A stretch of 64,000 nucleotides of DNA from Streptomyces drozdowiczii. GTDB lineage: Bacteria > Actinomycetota > Actinomycetes > Streptomycetales > Streptomycetaceae. The DNA lies in assembly GCF_026167665.1 (NCBI RefSeq), contig NZ_CP098740.1, positions 4,898,001 through 4,962,000 of the forward strand, written 5' to 3'. The notes beneath the pieces were generated by a model. The model saw only the letters and a program-made list of their open reading frames with translations, did not search any database and was not told the DNA's origin. This document shows, one piece after another, positions 42,912 to 50,800 of the stretch (position 1 is its first letter; every line of letters starts with the position of its first letter). Made by a program: the position numbers and the translations under genes.

Positions 42912-44174
42912 GTGCGCCCACCGATCCTGAAACGCCTCTGCCGCCGCATCGCGGCGACGGCCGTCCTCGGACTGCTCGCGGCGACGCTGAGCGTCACCAC
43001 CACGCAGCCCGCCGCCGCTGCCGCCGGCCTCCAGCAGGTGACCGGCTTCGGCTCCAACCCCGGCAACCTCCAGATGTACGCGTACACCCCGGCAGGACTC
43101 CCCGCGAACGCCCCCCTGGTCGTCGCCCTGCACGGCTGCACGCAGACCGCGAACGCGTACTACACCAACTCCGGCTGGCCGAAGTACGCCGACGAGTGGG
43201 GCTTCGCCGTCGTCTTCCCGCAGACCACGTCGGCGAACAACGCGCTGTCCTGCTTCGGCTGGTTCGACCCGAACGAGGACACCCGGGGCAAGGGCGAGGC
43301 CGCGTCGATCGTGCAGATGGTCGACTACGCGAAGAAGACCTACGGCTCCGACGGGCGCCGGGTGTACGTCACCGGGCTCTCGGCGGGCGGCGGGATGACC
43401 GCCGACCTGCTCGCCGCCTACCCGGACGTCTTCGCGGGCGGCTCCGTGGCCTCCGGGCTGCCCGCCCAGTGCGCGACCAGCCAGGCCGCCGCATCCGGCT
43501 GCCAGACGGGCCCGCAGAAGCTGACGCCCGCGCAGTGGGGCGACAAGGTCCGCGCCGCCTACCCCGGCTACAAGGGCCCCTGGCCCAAGGTGGCGATCTG
43601 GCAGGGCACTTCGGACTACACGGTCTACCCGGCCAACGCCACCGCCCTGCGCGACCAGTGGACCAACGTGTGGGGCATCGGCCAGACCCCGTCGGCCACC
43701 GACTCCCTCCCCGGCGGCACCACCCGCACCGTCTACAACGACGCCTCCGGGCAGCCGGCCGTGGAGATGTACTCGGTCGCCGGCATGGGCCACGGCCTGC
43801 CCGTCAGCCCCGGCTCGGGCGCCCAGCAGTGCGGCTCGACGGCCGCGTACTTCCTGAACACCATCTGCTCCACGTACTACACGGGCGTCTTCTGGGGCCT
43901 GGACGGCGGCACCGAACCGGGCGACCCGGGCGACCCCGGTGATCCGGGCGACCCGGGGGACCCCGGCGACCCGGGTGACCCCGACCCCGCGCAGTGCTAC
44001 ACCGCCACCAACTACGCCCACGTCGCCGCCGGTCGGGCGCACATGTCCGGCGGGTACGTCTACGCGAACGGCTCCGACCAGAACATGGGCCTGTACAACG
44101 TCTTCGTCAGCCACACCCTGAAGGAGACCCCGGCCGGCTACTTCGTCATCGCGGACAGCGGCTGCACCGCCTGA
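42912..44174 (+). CDS. Secreted poly(3-hydroxybutyrate) depolymerase
   Basis: 420 residues from GTG 42912, GGGAGA upstream. Signal peptide to ~residue 37 (TTTQPAAAAA). Type-1 catalytic domain: VVALHGCTQTANAYYTNSGW (oxyanion loop, G-C-T-Q), lipase box YVTGLSAGGGMTADL (G-L-S-A-G), Asp near WQGTSDYTVYP, His in GMGHGLPV. After CSTYYTGVFWGLDG comes a (Gly-Asp-Pro)7 linker. The C-terminal ~55 residues (CYTATNYAHVAAGRAHMSGG) form the short-chain-length PHA-binding domain. It hydrolyses extracellular PHB to 3-hydroxybutyrate and oligomers. Confidence 0.9.
   Translation: MRPPILKRLCRRIAATAVLGLLAATLSVTTTQPAAAAAGLQQVTGFGSNPGNLQMYAYTPAGLPANAPLVVALHGCTQTANAYYTNSGWPKYADEWGFAVVFPQTTSANNALSCFGWFDPNEDTRGKGEAASIVQMVDYAKKTYGSDGRRVYVTGLSAGGGMTADLLAAYPDVFAGGSVASGLPAQCATSQAAASGCQTGPQKLTPAQWGDKVRAAYPGYKGPWPKVAIWQGTSDYTVYPANATALRDQWTNVWGIGQTPSATDSLPGGTTRTVYNDASGQPAVEMYSVAGMGHGLPVSPGSGAQQCGSTAAYFLNTICSTYYTGVFWGLDGGTEPGDPGDPGDPGDPGDPGDPGDPDPAQCYTATNYAHVAAGRAHMSGGYVYANGSDQNMGLYNVFVSHTLKETPAGYFVIADSGCTA
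43919..43984 (+). repeat. (GDP)n coding repeat
   Basis: Seven GGC-GAC-CCG type 9-base units encode Gly-Asp-Pro in the depolymerase linker. Codons vary between units, so the repeat is maintained at the protein level. Confidence 0.8.
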
Positions 44175-44182
44175 CGCACACG

Positions 44183-44220
44183 ACGAGCGGGGCCCGGCAC
44201 ACACGCCGGGCCCCGCTCGT
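44183..44220. terminator. Bidirectional terminator
   Basis: Perfect 16-bp stem (44183-44198 with 44205-44220), 6-base loop, between the convergent depolymerase and alpha/beta hydrolase genes. Confidence 0.9.
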
Positions 44221-44228
44221 CCGCGCTC

Positions 44229-45122
44229 TCAGCCCCGCGCCAGCGCCACCAGCCGGTCCGCGATCTCCCGGCCGCCCCGGTCGCCCGTCAGGACCGTGTA
44301 GTGGTTCACGTCCTTCACCGCGACCGGCTCCACCCGGGTCCCGTCGAGACCGGCGGCGGCGAGCCGGCCCTCGTCGTACAGGCCCTGCTCCTCGTCCATC
44401 AGCCCGCGCGCGGCCCACAGCAGCGTCGCGTCGACGGGCAGCTTCCGCACCGCCGACAGCACTTCCTCGTCGAACAGCCCGACGCCGTCCGTGCGGACCG
44501 CCTCGATCCGGCAGGACGAGCGCAGCTCCGGCTCCCCGCCCGTCAGGTCGCGCTGGATGTACGCGTCCACCTCGTCCGACCACGCCCCGGCGAACGCCGG
44601 ATGCGCCTGCCAGAACGCGCGGTAGGCGGCCCGGTCCGGGAAGGTCATCGACAGCCGGTCCATCGCCGGGCCGATCACCGCCGTCATCAGCTCGTCCGGC
44701 GTCAGGTGCGTCGGCGCCGGGAAGCCGATGCCGCCGTCCACGAGCAGCAGCGGTCCGAAGCGGTCCGGGTGGCGCACCGCCGCCAGGGCCGCCACGAACG
44801 CGCCCATCGAGTGGCCGGCGAGGACCACCCGGTCCCGGCCCAGGGCCTCGGTCAGGGCGGCGATGTCGTCGGTGTGCGCGGCGATCCCGTACGGGCCCGG
44901 CAGCCGCGCGCTCCCGGCCCGGCCGCGCAGGTCCGGCGCGACCAGCGTGACCCGGCCGTCCAGCAGCCGGGCCACCGCCGCCCAGGACAGGGCGTTGGAG
45001 GTGATGCCGTGCAGGGCCACCACGACCGGGGCCGCCGGGTCGGCGGCCGGCCAGCGCAGCGCCGCCAGGGAGCCCCCGCGCACGGGGACTTCGATCTCTT
45101 CGTACTCCGCGAGCGGGCTCAA
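44229..45122 (-). CDS. Alpha/beta hydrolase at the end of the Liv operon
   Basis: 297 residues from a TTG at 45122 that overlaps the LivM stop (TTGA). Alpha/beta-hydrolase fold: VVVALHGITSNALSW (HG oxyanion), VVLAGHSMGAFVAALAAVRH (nucleophile elbow G-H-S-M-G), and His in VKDVNHYTVLTGDRGG. No signal peptide, so it acts in the cytoplasm. Sixth gene of a unit with an ABC importer, so it probably hydrolyses the imported compound or a product. Substrate unknown. Confidence 0.82.
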   Translation of the reverse strand: MSPLAEYEEIEVPVRGGSLAALRWPAADPAAPVVVALHGITSNALSWAAVARLLDGRVTLVAPDLRGRAGSARLPGPYGIAAHTDDIAALTEALGRDRVVLAGHSMGAFVAALAAVRHPDRFGPLLLVDGGIGFPAPTHLTPDELMTAVIGPAMDRLSMTFPDRAAYRAFWQAHPAFAGAWSDEVDAYIQRDLTGGEPELRSSCRIEAVRTDGVGLFDEEVLSAVRKLPVDATLLWAARGLMDEEQGLYDEGRLAAAGLDGTRVEPVAVKDVNHYTVLTGDRGGREIADRLVALARG

Positions 45123-46231
45123 CTGACTCCGGTCTCCTTACGGTTGGACGCGCCCCTGAGCCGGGACGGAAGGCGGGCCAGGCCACCGGGCAGCAGATGT
45201 ACCACGGCCACGAAGACCACGCCCAGCAGGAACAACGGCTGCGACAGCGGTACGCGCAGCACCGCCGGCAGGTCCGCGACCGTGCCGGACCCGGCGAGAT
45301 CGCCGAGCCGGTGGTCGGCCCAGGTGTACAGGATGCCGCCGACCATCGGGCCCCACCGGGTGCCCGAGCCGCCGAGCACCACCATCACCAGCAGCGACAG
45401 CGTGAAGTCCGAGGTGGTGGTCTGCGGGGTCGAGCCGCCCGTGAGCAGCAGGTGGACGATGCCGCCGAGCGCGGCGAGGGCCCCCGCGACCACGAAGGCC
45501 GTCAGCTTGAACCCGTACGGCTTCAGGCCCAGGACCTCCACCCGGCGCTCGTTCTCCTTGATGCCCTCCCAGACCCGGCCGGTGGGAGAGCGGACCGCCC
45601 AGTGGACGACGCCGAGGGTGAGGACCAGGTAGGCCAGCGCGATCCAGTACAGGTTCGCGGTGTTGTCGATGCCGACCAGCGAGGACGGCAGCAGGTCCGA
45701 CGGGGCCGCCCGGCCCTCCTCGCCGCCCGTGACCCCGCCGGGGTCGCGGGAGACCAGGATCGAGCCCGCCTGCGCGAACGCCAGGGTCACCATGGAGAAG
45801 CCGATCCCGGTCACGCGCAGGCTCACCGACCCCAGGGCCAGGGCGAGCGCGATCCCGAAGAGCAGCCCGAGGACCGCGGCGAGCGCGAACGGCAGCCCCG
45901 CCTCCAGGAGGAACAGATTGGTGGCGTAGCTGCCCGCCGCGAAGTACAGGGCGTGCCCGAAGGAGAGCAGCCCGGTCCGCCCCAGCAGCAGGTCGTAGCC
46001 GGTGGCCAGGGCGCCGAACAGCAGGCAGGTCGCCAGGAGTTGCAGACTGCCCGCCGAGCCCAGCGGCCCGTCGAGCAGGCCCGGCACCGGCACCGCGCTG
46101 AACGGCGCCACCACCAGGACCAGCAGGACGGCGGCGGGCCACCAGCGCAGCGGCCGGAAGCGCCCGGCGGGGGCCGGACCCGCGGCGGTGCGGCCCGCGG
46201 TGCGGTCGGGTGTGTCGGTGGCGGTGCTCAC
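45119..46231 (-). CDS. livM: Branched-chain amino acid-type ABC permease (LivM)
   Basis: 370 residues from GTG 46231, overlapping the LivH stop by 4 bases. LivM family: GYDLLLGRTGLLSFGHALYF and GSVSLRVTGIGFSMVTLAFA, with the conserved block GRVWEGIKENERRVEVLGLK and FKLTAFVVAGALAALGGIVH (the EAA-like cytoplasmic loop). About ten TM helices. Forms a heterodimer with LivH; substrate cannot be fixed, as HAAT-family permeases also move urea, amides and aromatic compounds. Confidence 0.87.
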   Translation of the reverse strand: MSTATDTPDRTAGRTAAGPAPAGRFRPLRWWPAAVLLVLVVAPFSAVPVPGLLDGPLGSAGSLQLLATCLLFGALATGYDLLLGRTGLLSFGHALYFAAGSYATNLFLLEAGLPFALAAVLGLLFGIALALALGSVSLRVTGIGFSMVTLAFAQAGSILVSRDPGGVTGGEEGRAAPSDLLPSSLVGIDNTANLYWIALAYLVLTLGVVHWAVRSPTGRVWEGIKENERRVEVLGLKPYGFKLTAFVVAGALAALGGIVHLLLTGGSTPQTTTSDFTLSLLVMVVLGGSGTRWGPMVGGILYTWADHRLGDLAGSGTVADLPAVLRVPLSQPLFLLGVVFVAVVHLLPGGLARLPSRLRGASNRKETGVS

Positions 46232-47115
46232 GCGAGCCTCCCCGTCAGTCCGCGCGGCCGGATCAGCAGCAGCACGGCGAGCAGGACGACGACCGCCAGG
46301 TCGCCGAGTCCCGCTGCGGTGTAGTAGTTGGCGAACTGCTGGACCAGGCCGATGACCACCGACGCCACGGCGGCGCCCGTCACCGAACCCATGCCGCCGG
46401 TGACCACGACGACGAACGCGAAGATGAGCAGCGAGGTCCCCTGGCGCGGGTCGACCGAGCCGAAGTACAGCCCGCCGAGCGCCCCGCCCAGCGCCGCCGC
46501 GCAGCCGCCGATCGCGAAGACCAGCGTGAACGCCTTGCGGACGTCGATGCCGAGCGCGGTGACCATCGCCCGGTCCTCGACCCCGGCCCGGACGACCAGG
46601 CCGTGCCGGGTCCGCCCGAGGAACAGCCGGAGCGCCACCAGCACCACGACCGCCGCGCCCACCAGGACCAGCCGGTTGACCGGGACCTGCGCGCCCAGCA
46701 GCCCGAAGGTCCCGGACAGCGCCTCGGGCCCGGGGAAGGTGTGGGCGTCCGAGCCCCAGATGCCGGAGAGCAGCGCGGGCACCGCGAGCCCCACCCCGAC
46801 CGTGGCGAGCACCTGCTCGCGCGGCCGGGTGTAGAGCGGGCGGACGACCGCGAGTTCGAGGAGCACGGCGGCGGCGGTGCCCACCGCCGTACCGAACAGG
46901 ACCGCAAGGACGAAACCGGCGCCGCCGGGGCCCGCGCCGGGGAGGTTCCCGGACGCCGCCCACCAGGTGCCGTACGCGCCGATGGAGAGCAGCGCCCCGT
47001 GCGCGAAGTTGAGCACGTCCATCAGGCCGAAGATCAGCGAGAGTCCGGACGCGACGAGGAAGTAGAGGGCCCCCAGACCGAGACCGGTCATGGTGAGCAG
47101 GACGAGGGTGGACAT
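46228..47115 (-). CDS. livH: Branched-chain amino acid-type ABC permease (LivH)
   Basis: 295 residues from ATG 47115, sharing one base with the LivF stop (TGATG). LivH family: GLGALYFLVASGLSLIFGLM, DVLNFAHGALLSIGAYGTWW, VEDRAMVTALGIDVRKAFTL and FAIGGCAAALGGALGGLYFG. About eight TM helices. Partner of LivM. Confidence 0.87.
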   Translation of the reverse strand: MSTLVLLTMTGLGLGALYFLVASGLSLIFGLMDVLNFAHGALLSIGAYGTWWAASGNLPGAGPGGAGFVLAVLFGTAVGTAAAVLLELAVVRPLYTRPREQVLATVGVGLAVPALLSGIWGSDAHTFPGPEALSGTFGLLGAQVPVNRLVLVGAAVVVLVALRLFLGRTRHGLVVRAGVEDRAMVTALGIDVRKAFTLVFAIGGCAAALGGALGGLYFGSVDPRQGTSLLIFAFVVVVTGGMGSVTGAAVASVVIGLVQQFANYYTAAGLGDLAVVVLLAVLLLIRPRGLTGRLA

Positions 47116-47861
47116 CAGGAATCCGCCTTCACGGAAGGGTGTGCGGGGAGCGGGCCGTGGCCCACACCGAGCAGCGTGCGGGCCGCCTCCGCGTCGCCCA
47201 GCAGCTCGGCGGCCGGGCCCCGGTGGGCGGTGCGGCCGTCGGCGAGGACCACGCAGTGCCCGGCCAGCCGGCGCACCACGGCGAGGTTCTGCTCGACGAG
47301 GAGCACCGGCACCGCCTCGGCGGCCCGTTCCAGCACCTGGGCCACCTCGGTGACGACCTTCGGCGCCAGGCCCTTGGTCGGTTCGTCCGCGATGATCAGC
47401 CGGTTGGCGTTGAGCAGGGTGCGCCCGATGGCCACCATCTGCTGCTGACCGCCCGACAGCGTCCCGGCCAACTGCCGCGCCCGCTGCTTGAGTTCCGGGA
47501 ACAGCTCGTGGACCAGGCCGTACGCCGGCTCGCCCGCGCCGCGCCGCTCGGCGAGGCGCAGGTTCTCCGCGACGGTCAGCCCGGCGAAGATGCCCCGGTC
47601 CTCGGGGGCGTAGCCGATGCCGCGCCGGACCAGGGCGTGCGTGGGCAGGCCCGCGGTCTCCTCGCCGCCGAGCCGGACGCTCCCGGCGCGCGGGACGAGC
47701 CCGAGGACGCCCCGGACCGTGGTGGTCTTCCCGGCACCGTTGCGCCCGAGGAGCGCGGTGACGCCGTGCGCGGTGACGTCCAGGTCGACGCCGTGCAGGA
47801 TGTGCCGGCCGCCGATCAGGACCCGCAGGTCCCGTACGTCCAGGAGGGGTTGCTCCGTCAC
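47115..47861 (-). CDS. livF: ABC ATP-binding protein (LivF)
   Basis: 248 residues from GTG 47861 (VTEQPLLDVRDLRVLIGGRH); the start overlaps the LivG stop. Walker A LLGRNGAGKTTT, signature LSGGQQQMVAIG, Walker B RLIIADEPTKGLAP (the LivF-type DEPTKGL), then VEQN as the H-loop region variant common in LivF. One of the two ATPases of the importer. Confidence 0.88.
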   Translation of the reverse strand: MTEQPLLDVRDLRVLIGGRHILHGVDLDVTAHGVTALLGRNGAGKTTTVRGVLGLVPRAGSVRLGGEETAGLPTHALVRRGIGYAPEDRGIFAGLTVAENLRLAERRGAGEPAYGLVHELFPELKQRARQLAGTLSGGQQQMVAIGRTLLNANRLIIADEPTKGLAPKVVTEVAQVLERAAEAVPVLLVEQNLAVVRRLAGHCVVLADGRTAHRGPAAELLGDAEAARTLLGVGHGPLPAHPSVKADS

Positions 47862-48646
47862 AGCCCCTCCCCGAGGTACGCCTGCTGCACGACCGGGTCG
47901 GCGGTGACCGCGTCCGGGGTGTCCAGGGCGAGCAGCCGGCCGTGGTGCATCACGGCGAGCCGGTCCGCGAGGCCGAGCAGGACGTCCATGTGGTGTTCGA
48001 CCATGAGGACCGTGCGCCCCTCCTCGCGGTGCAGGGTGCGGATGAGTTCGGTGAGGGCGGGGACCTCCTCGGCGCTGACCCCGGCCATCGGCTCGTCGAG
48101 CAGCATCAGCCGGGGCTCGCCCACCAGCAGCACGGCCAGCTCCAGCTTCCGCTTCTCGCCGTGCGACAGCTCGCCCGCCGTGGCCCCGGCCCGGTGGCCG
48201 AGGCCGGTGCGTTCCAGGACACCGGCCACGTCGGCGGTGTACGGGTCGGCGCGCCGCCACAGCCGGTACGAGCCGCCCCGGGCCGCCTGCGCGGCGAGGC
48301 GTACGTGGTCGGCGACGGTCATCGCGGGCCACAGGCTGGAGGTCTGGAAGGTCCGGCCGACGCCGCGCCGGGCCCGGACGTGCGCGGGCCGGTCCGTCAT
48401 CTCGGCGCCGTCCAGCTCGATCCGGCCCGCGGTCGGCAGGTTGAGCCCGCTGATCAGGTTGAACAGGGAGGTCTTGCCCGCCCCGTTGGGCCCGATGAAG
48501 GCCAGGAACTCGCCCTCGCGGACGCTGAGGGAGACGTCCTCGACGATGGTGGCGCCGCCGACGCTCCAGCCGAGTCCTTCCAGCCGGAGCACCGGCGTCT
48601 CCCGGTCCGCCGGGCTCGCCTGCCCGAGGGTGTGGGGTGCGGTCAC
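47858..48646 (-). CDS. livG: ABC ATP-binding protein (LivG)
   Basis: 262 residues from GTG 48646. Walker A FIGPNGAGKTSL, signature LSHGEKRKLELA, Walker B LMLLDEPMAGVSAEE (LivG-type DEPMAG), H-loop VEHHMDVLLGLADR. VGRTFQTSSLWPAMTVADHV is the usual Q-loop block of LivG. Second ATPase of the importer. Confidence 0.88.
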   Translation of the reverse strand: MTAPHTLGQASPADRETPVLRLEGLGWSVGGATIVEDVSLSVREGEFLAFIGPNGAGKTSLFNLISGLNLPTAGRIELDGAEMTDRPAHVRARRGVGRTFQTSSLWPAMTVADHVRLAAQAARGGSYRLWRRADPYTADVAGVLERTGLGHRAGATAGELSHGEKRKLELAVLLVGEPRLMLLDEPMAGVSAEEVPALTELIRTLHREEGRTVLMVEHHMDVLLGLADRLAVMHHGRLLALDTPDAVTADPVVQQAYLGEGL

Positions 48647-48649
48647 GGT

Positions 48650-49897
48650 TCAGCCCGCCGCGGGCTTCACGGGCGGCGCGACGGCGTCCAGCTGCTCGGT
48701 GTCCAGCAGCTTCGGCGCGGCGGTCTTGCCCTTGCCCTCCAGCTTGGCCACGAACATCGGCTGGAGCAGCGCGTGGTCCTCGCCGCGCACCTGCGTCTGT
48801 CCCTTGACCCCGTCGAAGCTCCAGCCCTCCAGGGCCTTCACCATCGCGGCGGTGTCGGTGGCGCCGCCCTTCTCGACGGCGTGCACGATCATCTGGGCGG
48901 CCGTGAAGCCGTCCGGCGTGAACAGGTCGGGCTTGCCGCCGTCCTTCTGCACCGCGTCCAGCATCGCCTTCTCCACGGCGTTGTTCCCGCCCGCGCCCGG
49001 GAAGTAGTGCGCCAGGAACGACACCTTGGACCCGGCGGCCCCGAAGATCGGGTACGAGGCGGTACCGGCCAGGCCGGTGACGACCTTGCTGGCGCCGAGC
49101 ACCCCCTGCTGGTCGAGCGCGGTCCACAGCGCCGGGGCGGTGGAGCCGGCCCAGGCGACGAAGACCAGGTCGGGGCCGCCCGCCTTGACCTGCCGGGCGA
49201 ACGGCGTCAGGTCCGTCGCGCTGGGCGGTGCCAGCACCGAGCCGACCTCGGCGCCCTTTCCGCCGAGGACCGCCTTCACGGCGGCCACGTTGGCCTGGCC
49301 GAAGGTGGAGTCCTGGGCGAGCACCGTGACCTTCTTGCCCTTGGCGTCGCCGAGCATCGTGCCCGCCGTCAGGATGTCCTGGTAGGACTGGCGGCCGGAG
49401 CGGAAGGTGTAGCCGTTGATCCCGGTCACCGCGTCGGTGGCGGCCGGTCCGCTGACGTACAGCACCTTGTTCTGCGCGGCGAGCGGGGCCATCTGGAGCG
49501 CGACGCCGGAGTCGGTGGTGCCGGCCAGCACCTTGTAGCCCTTGCCGATGAGGTTCTTCGCCGCCGAGACGGCCTTGCCCGGGTCGCCCGCGTCGTCCTG
49601 CTCGGTGACCTCGATGCGGTGTCCGGCGACCTTGCGGGTGCCCTTGGTGGCGTAGTCGAGACCGGCCATGAAGCCGTCGCGGTACTGCTTGCCGTAGTCC
49701 GCGAGGAGCCCGGTCCTGGAGTACACCAGGCCGACCTTGACGGCCGCGTCGTCGGCGGACTTCGCGGAGTCGGAACCGCCCGCCTTCCCGGCGGCGGTGC
49801 AGCCCGTCAGCAGCAGACCGGCTGCGGCCAGGACGGCGACGGTACGGATGTCACTGAGGGATCTGCGGGCTCTGCTGGCGGTACGGGTGCGGGGCAT
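48650..49897 (-). CDS. livK: Substrate-binding lipoprotein of the Liv-type transporter
   Basis: 415 residues from ATG 49897. Lipoprotein signal: AAAGLLLTGCTAAG. Periplasmic-binding type 1 fold (LivK): VKVGLVYSRTGLLADYGKQY, AGHRIEVTEQDDAGDPGKAV, KVLAGTTDSGVALQMAPLAA. It catches the substrate outside the membrane and hands it to LivHM. GTKDTRK-type basic segments are absent; the ligand pocket cannot be read from sequence. It stands first among the transporter genes, 127 bases after the TetR gene. Confidence 0.85.
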   Translation of the reverse strand: MPRTRTASRARRSLSDIRTVAVLAAAGLLLTGCTAAGKAGGSDSAKSADDAAVKVGLVYSRTGLLADYGKQYRDGFMAGLDYATKGTRKVAGHRIEVTEQDDAGDPGKAVSAAKNLIGKGYKVLAGTTDSGVALQMAPLAAQNKVLYVSGPAATDAVTGINGYTFRSGRQSYQDILTAGTMLGDAKGKKVTVLAQDSTFGQANVAAVKAVLGGKGAEVGSVLAPPSATDLTPFARQVKAGGPDLVFVAWAGSTAPALWTALDQQGVLGASKVVTGLAGTASYPIFGAAGSKVSFLAHYFPGAGGNNAVEKAMLDAVQKDGGKPDLFTPDGFTAAQMIVHAVEKGGATDTAAMVKALEGWSFDGVKGQTQVRGEDHALLQPMFVAKLEGKGKTAAPKLLDTEQLDAVAPPVKPAAG

Positions 49898-50024
49898 GGT
49901 GACCGGCTCCTCGGCGTGTTCCTGTGATGTCGCCGAACCGTATGAACACCGTGCCGCCGTAGATATGGTGCAGGGCACCCCACCTCGCCCCCGGGGCGTG
50001 TGGGCGCCGCACATGGCAGCCGCT

Positions 50025-50624
50025 TCAGGGGGCCGCCGGGCCGACCAGCCGGCACACCGTCTCGATGTCCGTGCGCACCTGCGCGATCGACGCCCGGCCG
50101 GCGAGCCAGGTGATCAGCGCGGAGTGCCAGGTGTACTCGATCACCCGCACGGCGGAGAGCTGCCCCGGCGTCGGGTGGCCGGTGCCCATCGCGTCCAGGA
50201 TGATCGCCGTCGTGAGCCGTGAGACCGCGTCGACCTCGCTGCTCGCGCTCCGGTCCGCGAAGGTGAGGGCGCGCACCATGGCGTCCGCCAGCTGCGGTTC
50301 GCGCCGCATCGCCCGGAACGCGCGCATGAGCGTCTCGGCGACCCGGGACGCCGCGTCGTCCCCGGCCGGGGGGTGCTCGCGGAGGGCGGTGCGCAGATGC
50401 TGGAGCCGGTCGCGCAGGGTGGCGACGAGGAGGTGGATCTTGGACGGGAAGTACCGGTACAGGGTGCCGAGGGCGACCTCGGCCGCCTCCGCCACCTCGC
50501 GCATCTGGACGGCCTCGAACCCGCCTCGGCCCGCCAGCTCGGCGGTGGCCCGCAGGATGCGGCGGCGGCGGGCCTCCTGGCGCTCCGTCAGGGGCGGCGA
50601 TGCCGGTCTGGCTTCCGCTGTCAT
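50025..50624 (-). CDS. TetR family regulator, KstR-like
   Basis: 199 residues from ATG 50624. N-terminal TetR HTH: RRRRILRATAELAGRGGFEA, VQMREVAEAAEVALGTLYRY, FPSKIHLLVATLRDRLQHL. The block GGFEAVQMREVAEAAEVALG is typical of the KstR group that controls sterol and related CoA-ester catabolism in actinomycetes. The intergenic region upstream contains a perfect KstR-type operator. No sterol-degradation genes are visible in the window, so the inducer is open. Confidence 0.82.
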   Translation of the reverse strand: MTAEARPASPPLTERQEARRRRILRATAELAGRGGFEAVQMREVAEAAEVALGTLYRYFPSKIHLLVATLRDRLQHLRTALREHPPAGDDAASRVAETLMRAFRAMRREPQLADAMVRALTFADRSASSEVDAVSRLTTAIILDAMGTGHPTPGQLSAVRVIEYTWHSALITWLAGRASIAQVRTDIETVCRLVGPAAP

Positions 50625-50732
50625 GTGTCCCGTCCCGTGGCCAGGGTGTATGCCGTGGCGTGAATCACCTGATCCGGCCGTTGCACCGTCGCTACCTGCC
50701 GGTAGATTCGTAGCTCATTGAACTACCCAGTC

Positions 50733-50746
50733 TGAAACTTGTTCTA
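50733..50746. promoter_or_regulatory. KstR-type operator
   Basis: TGAAACTTGTTCTA matches the KstR consensus TNNAACNNGTTNNA at every fixed position on both strands. It lies between the divergent TetR gene (start 50624) and the GT4 gene (start 50801). On the plus strand TTGAAC (50718-50723) and TAGATT (50745-50750) flank it, so bound protein would block that promoter. Confidence 0.65.
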
Positions 50747-50800
50747 GATTAGCGTCGGCGGTTACGCTCCGGCGAACACGCAGTGAGAAGGGGGCCGAGT

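Noticed and set aside
41822..43141. Longer start for the 3-hydroxybutyrate dehydrogenase (to 43141)
   Set aside because: The extension is antisense to the depolymerase gene and non-homologous; ATG 42628 gives the family's normal length.
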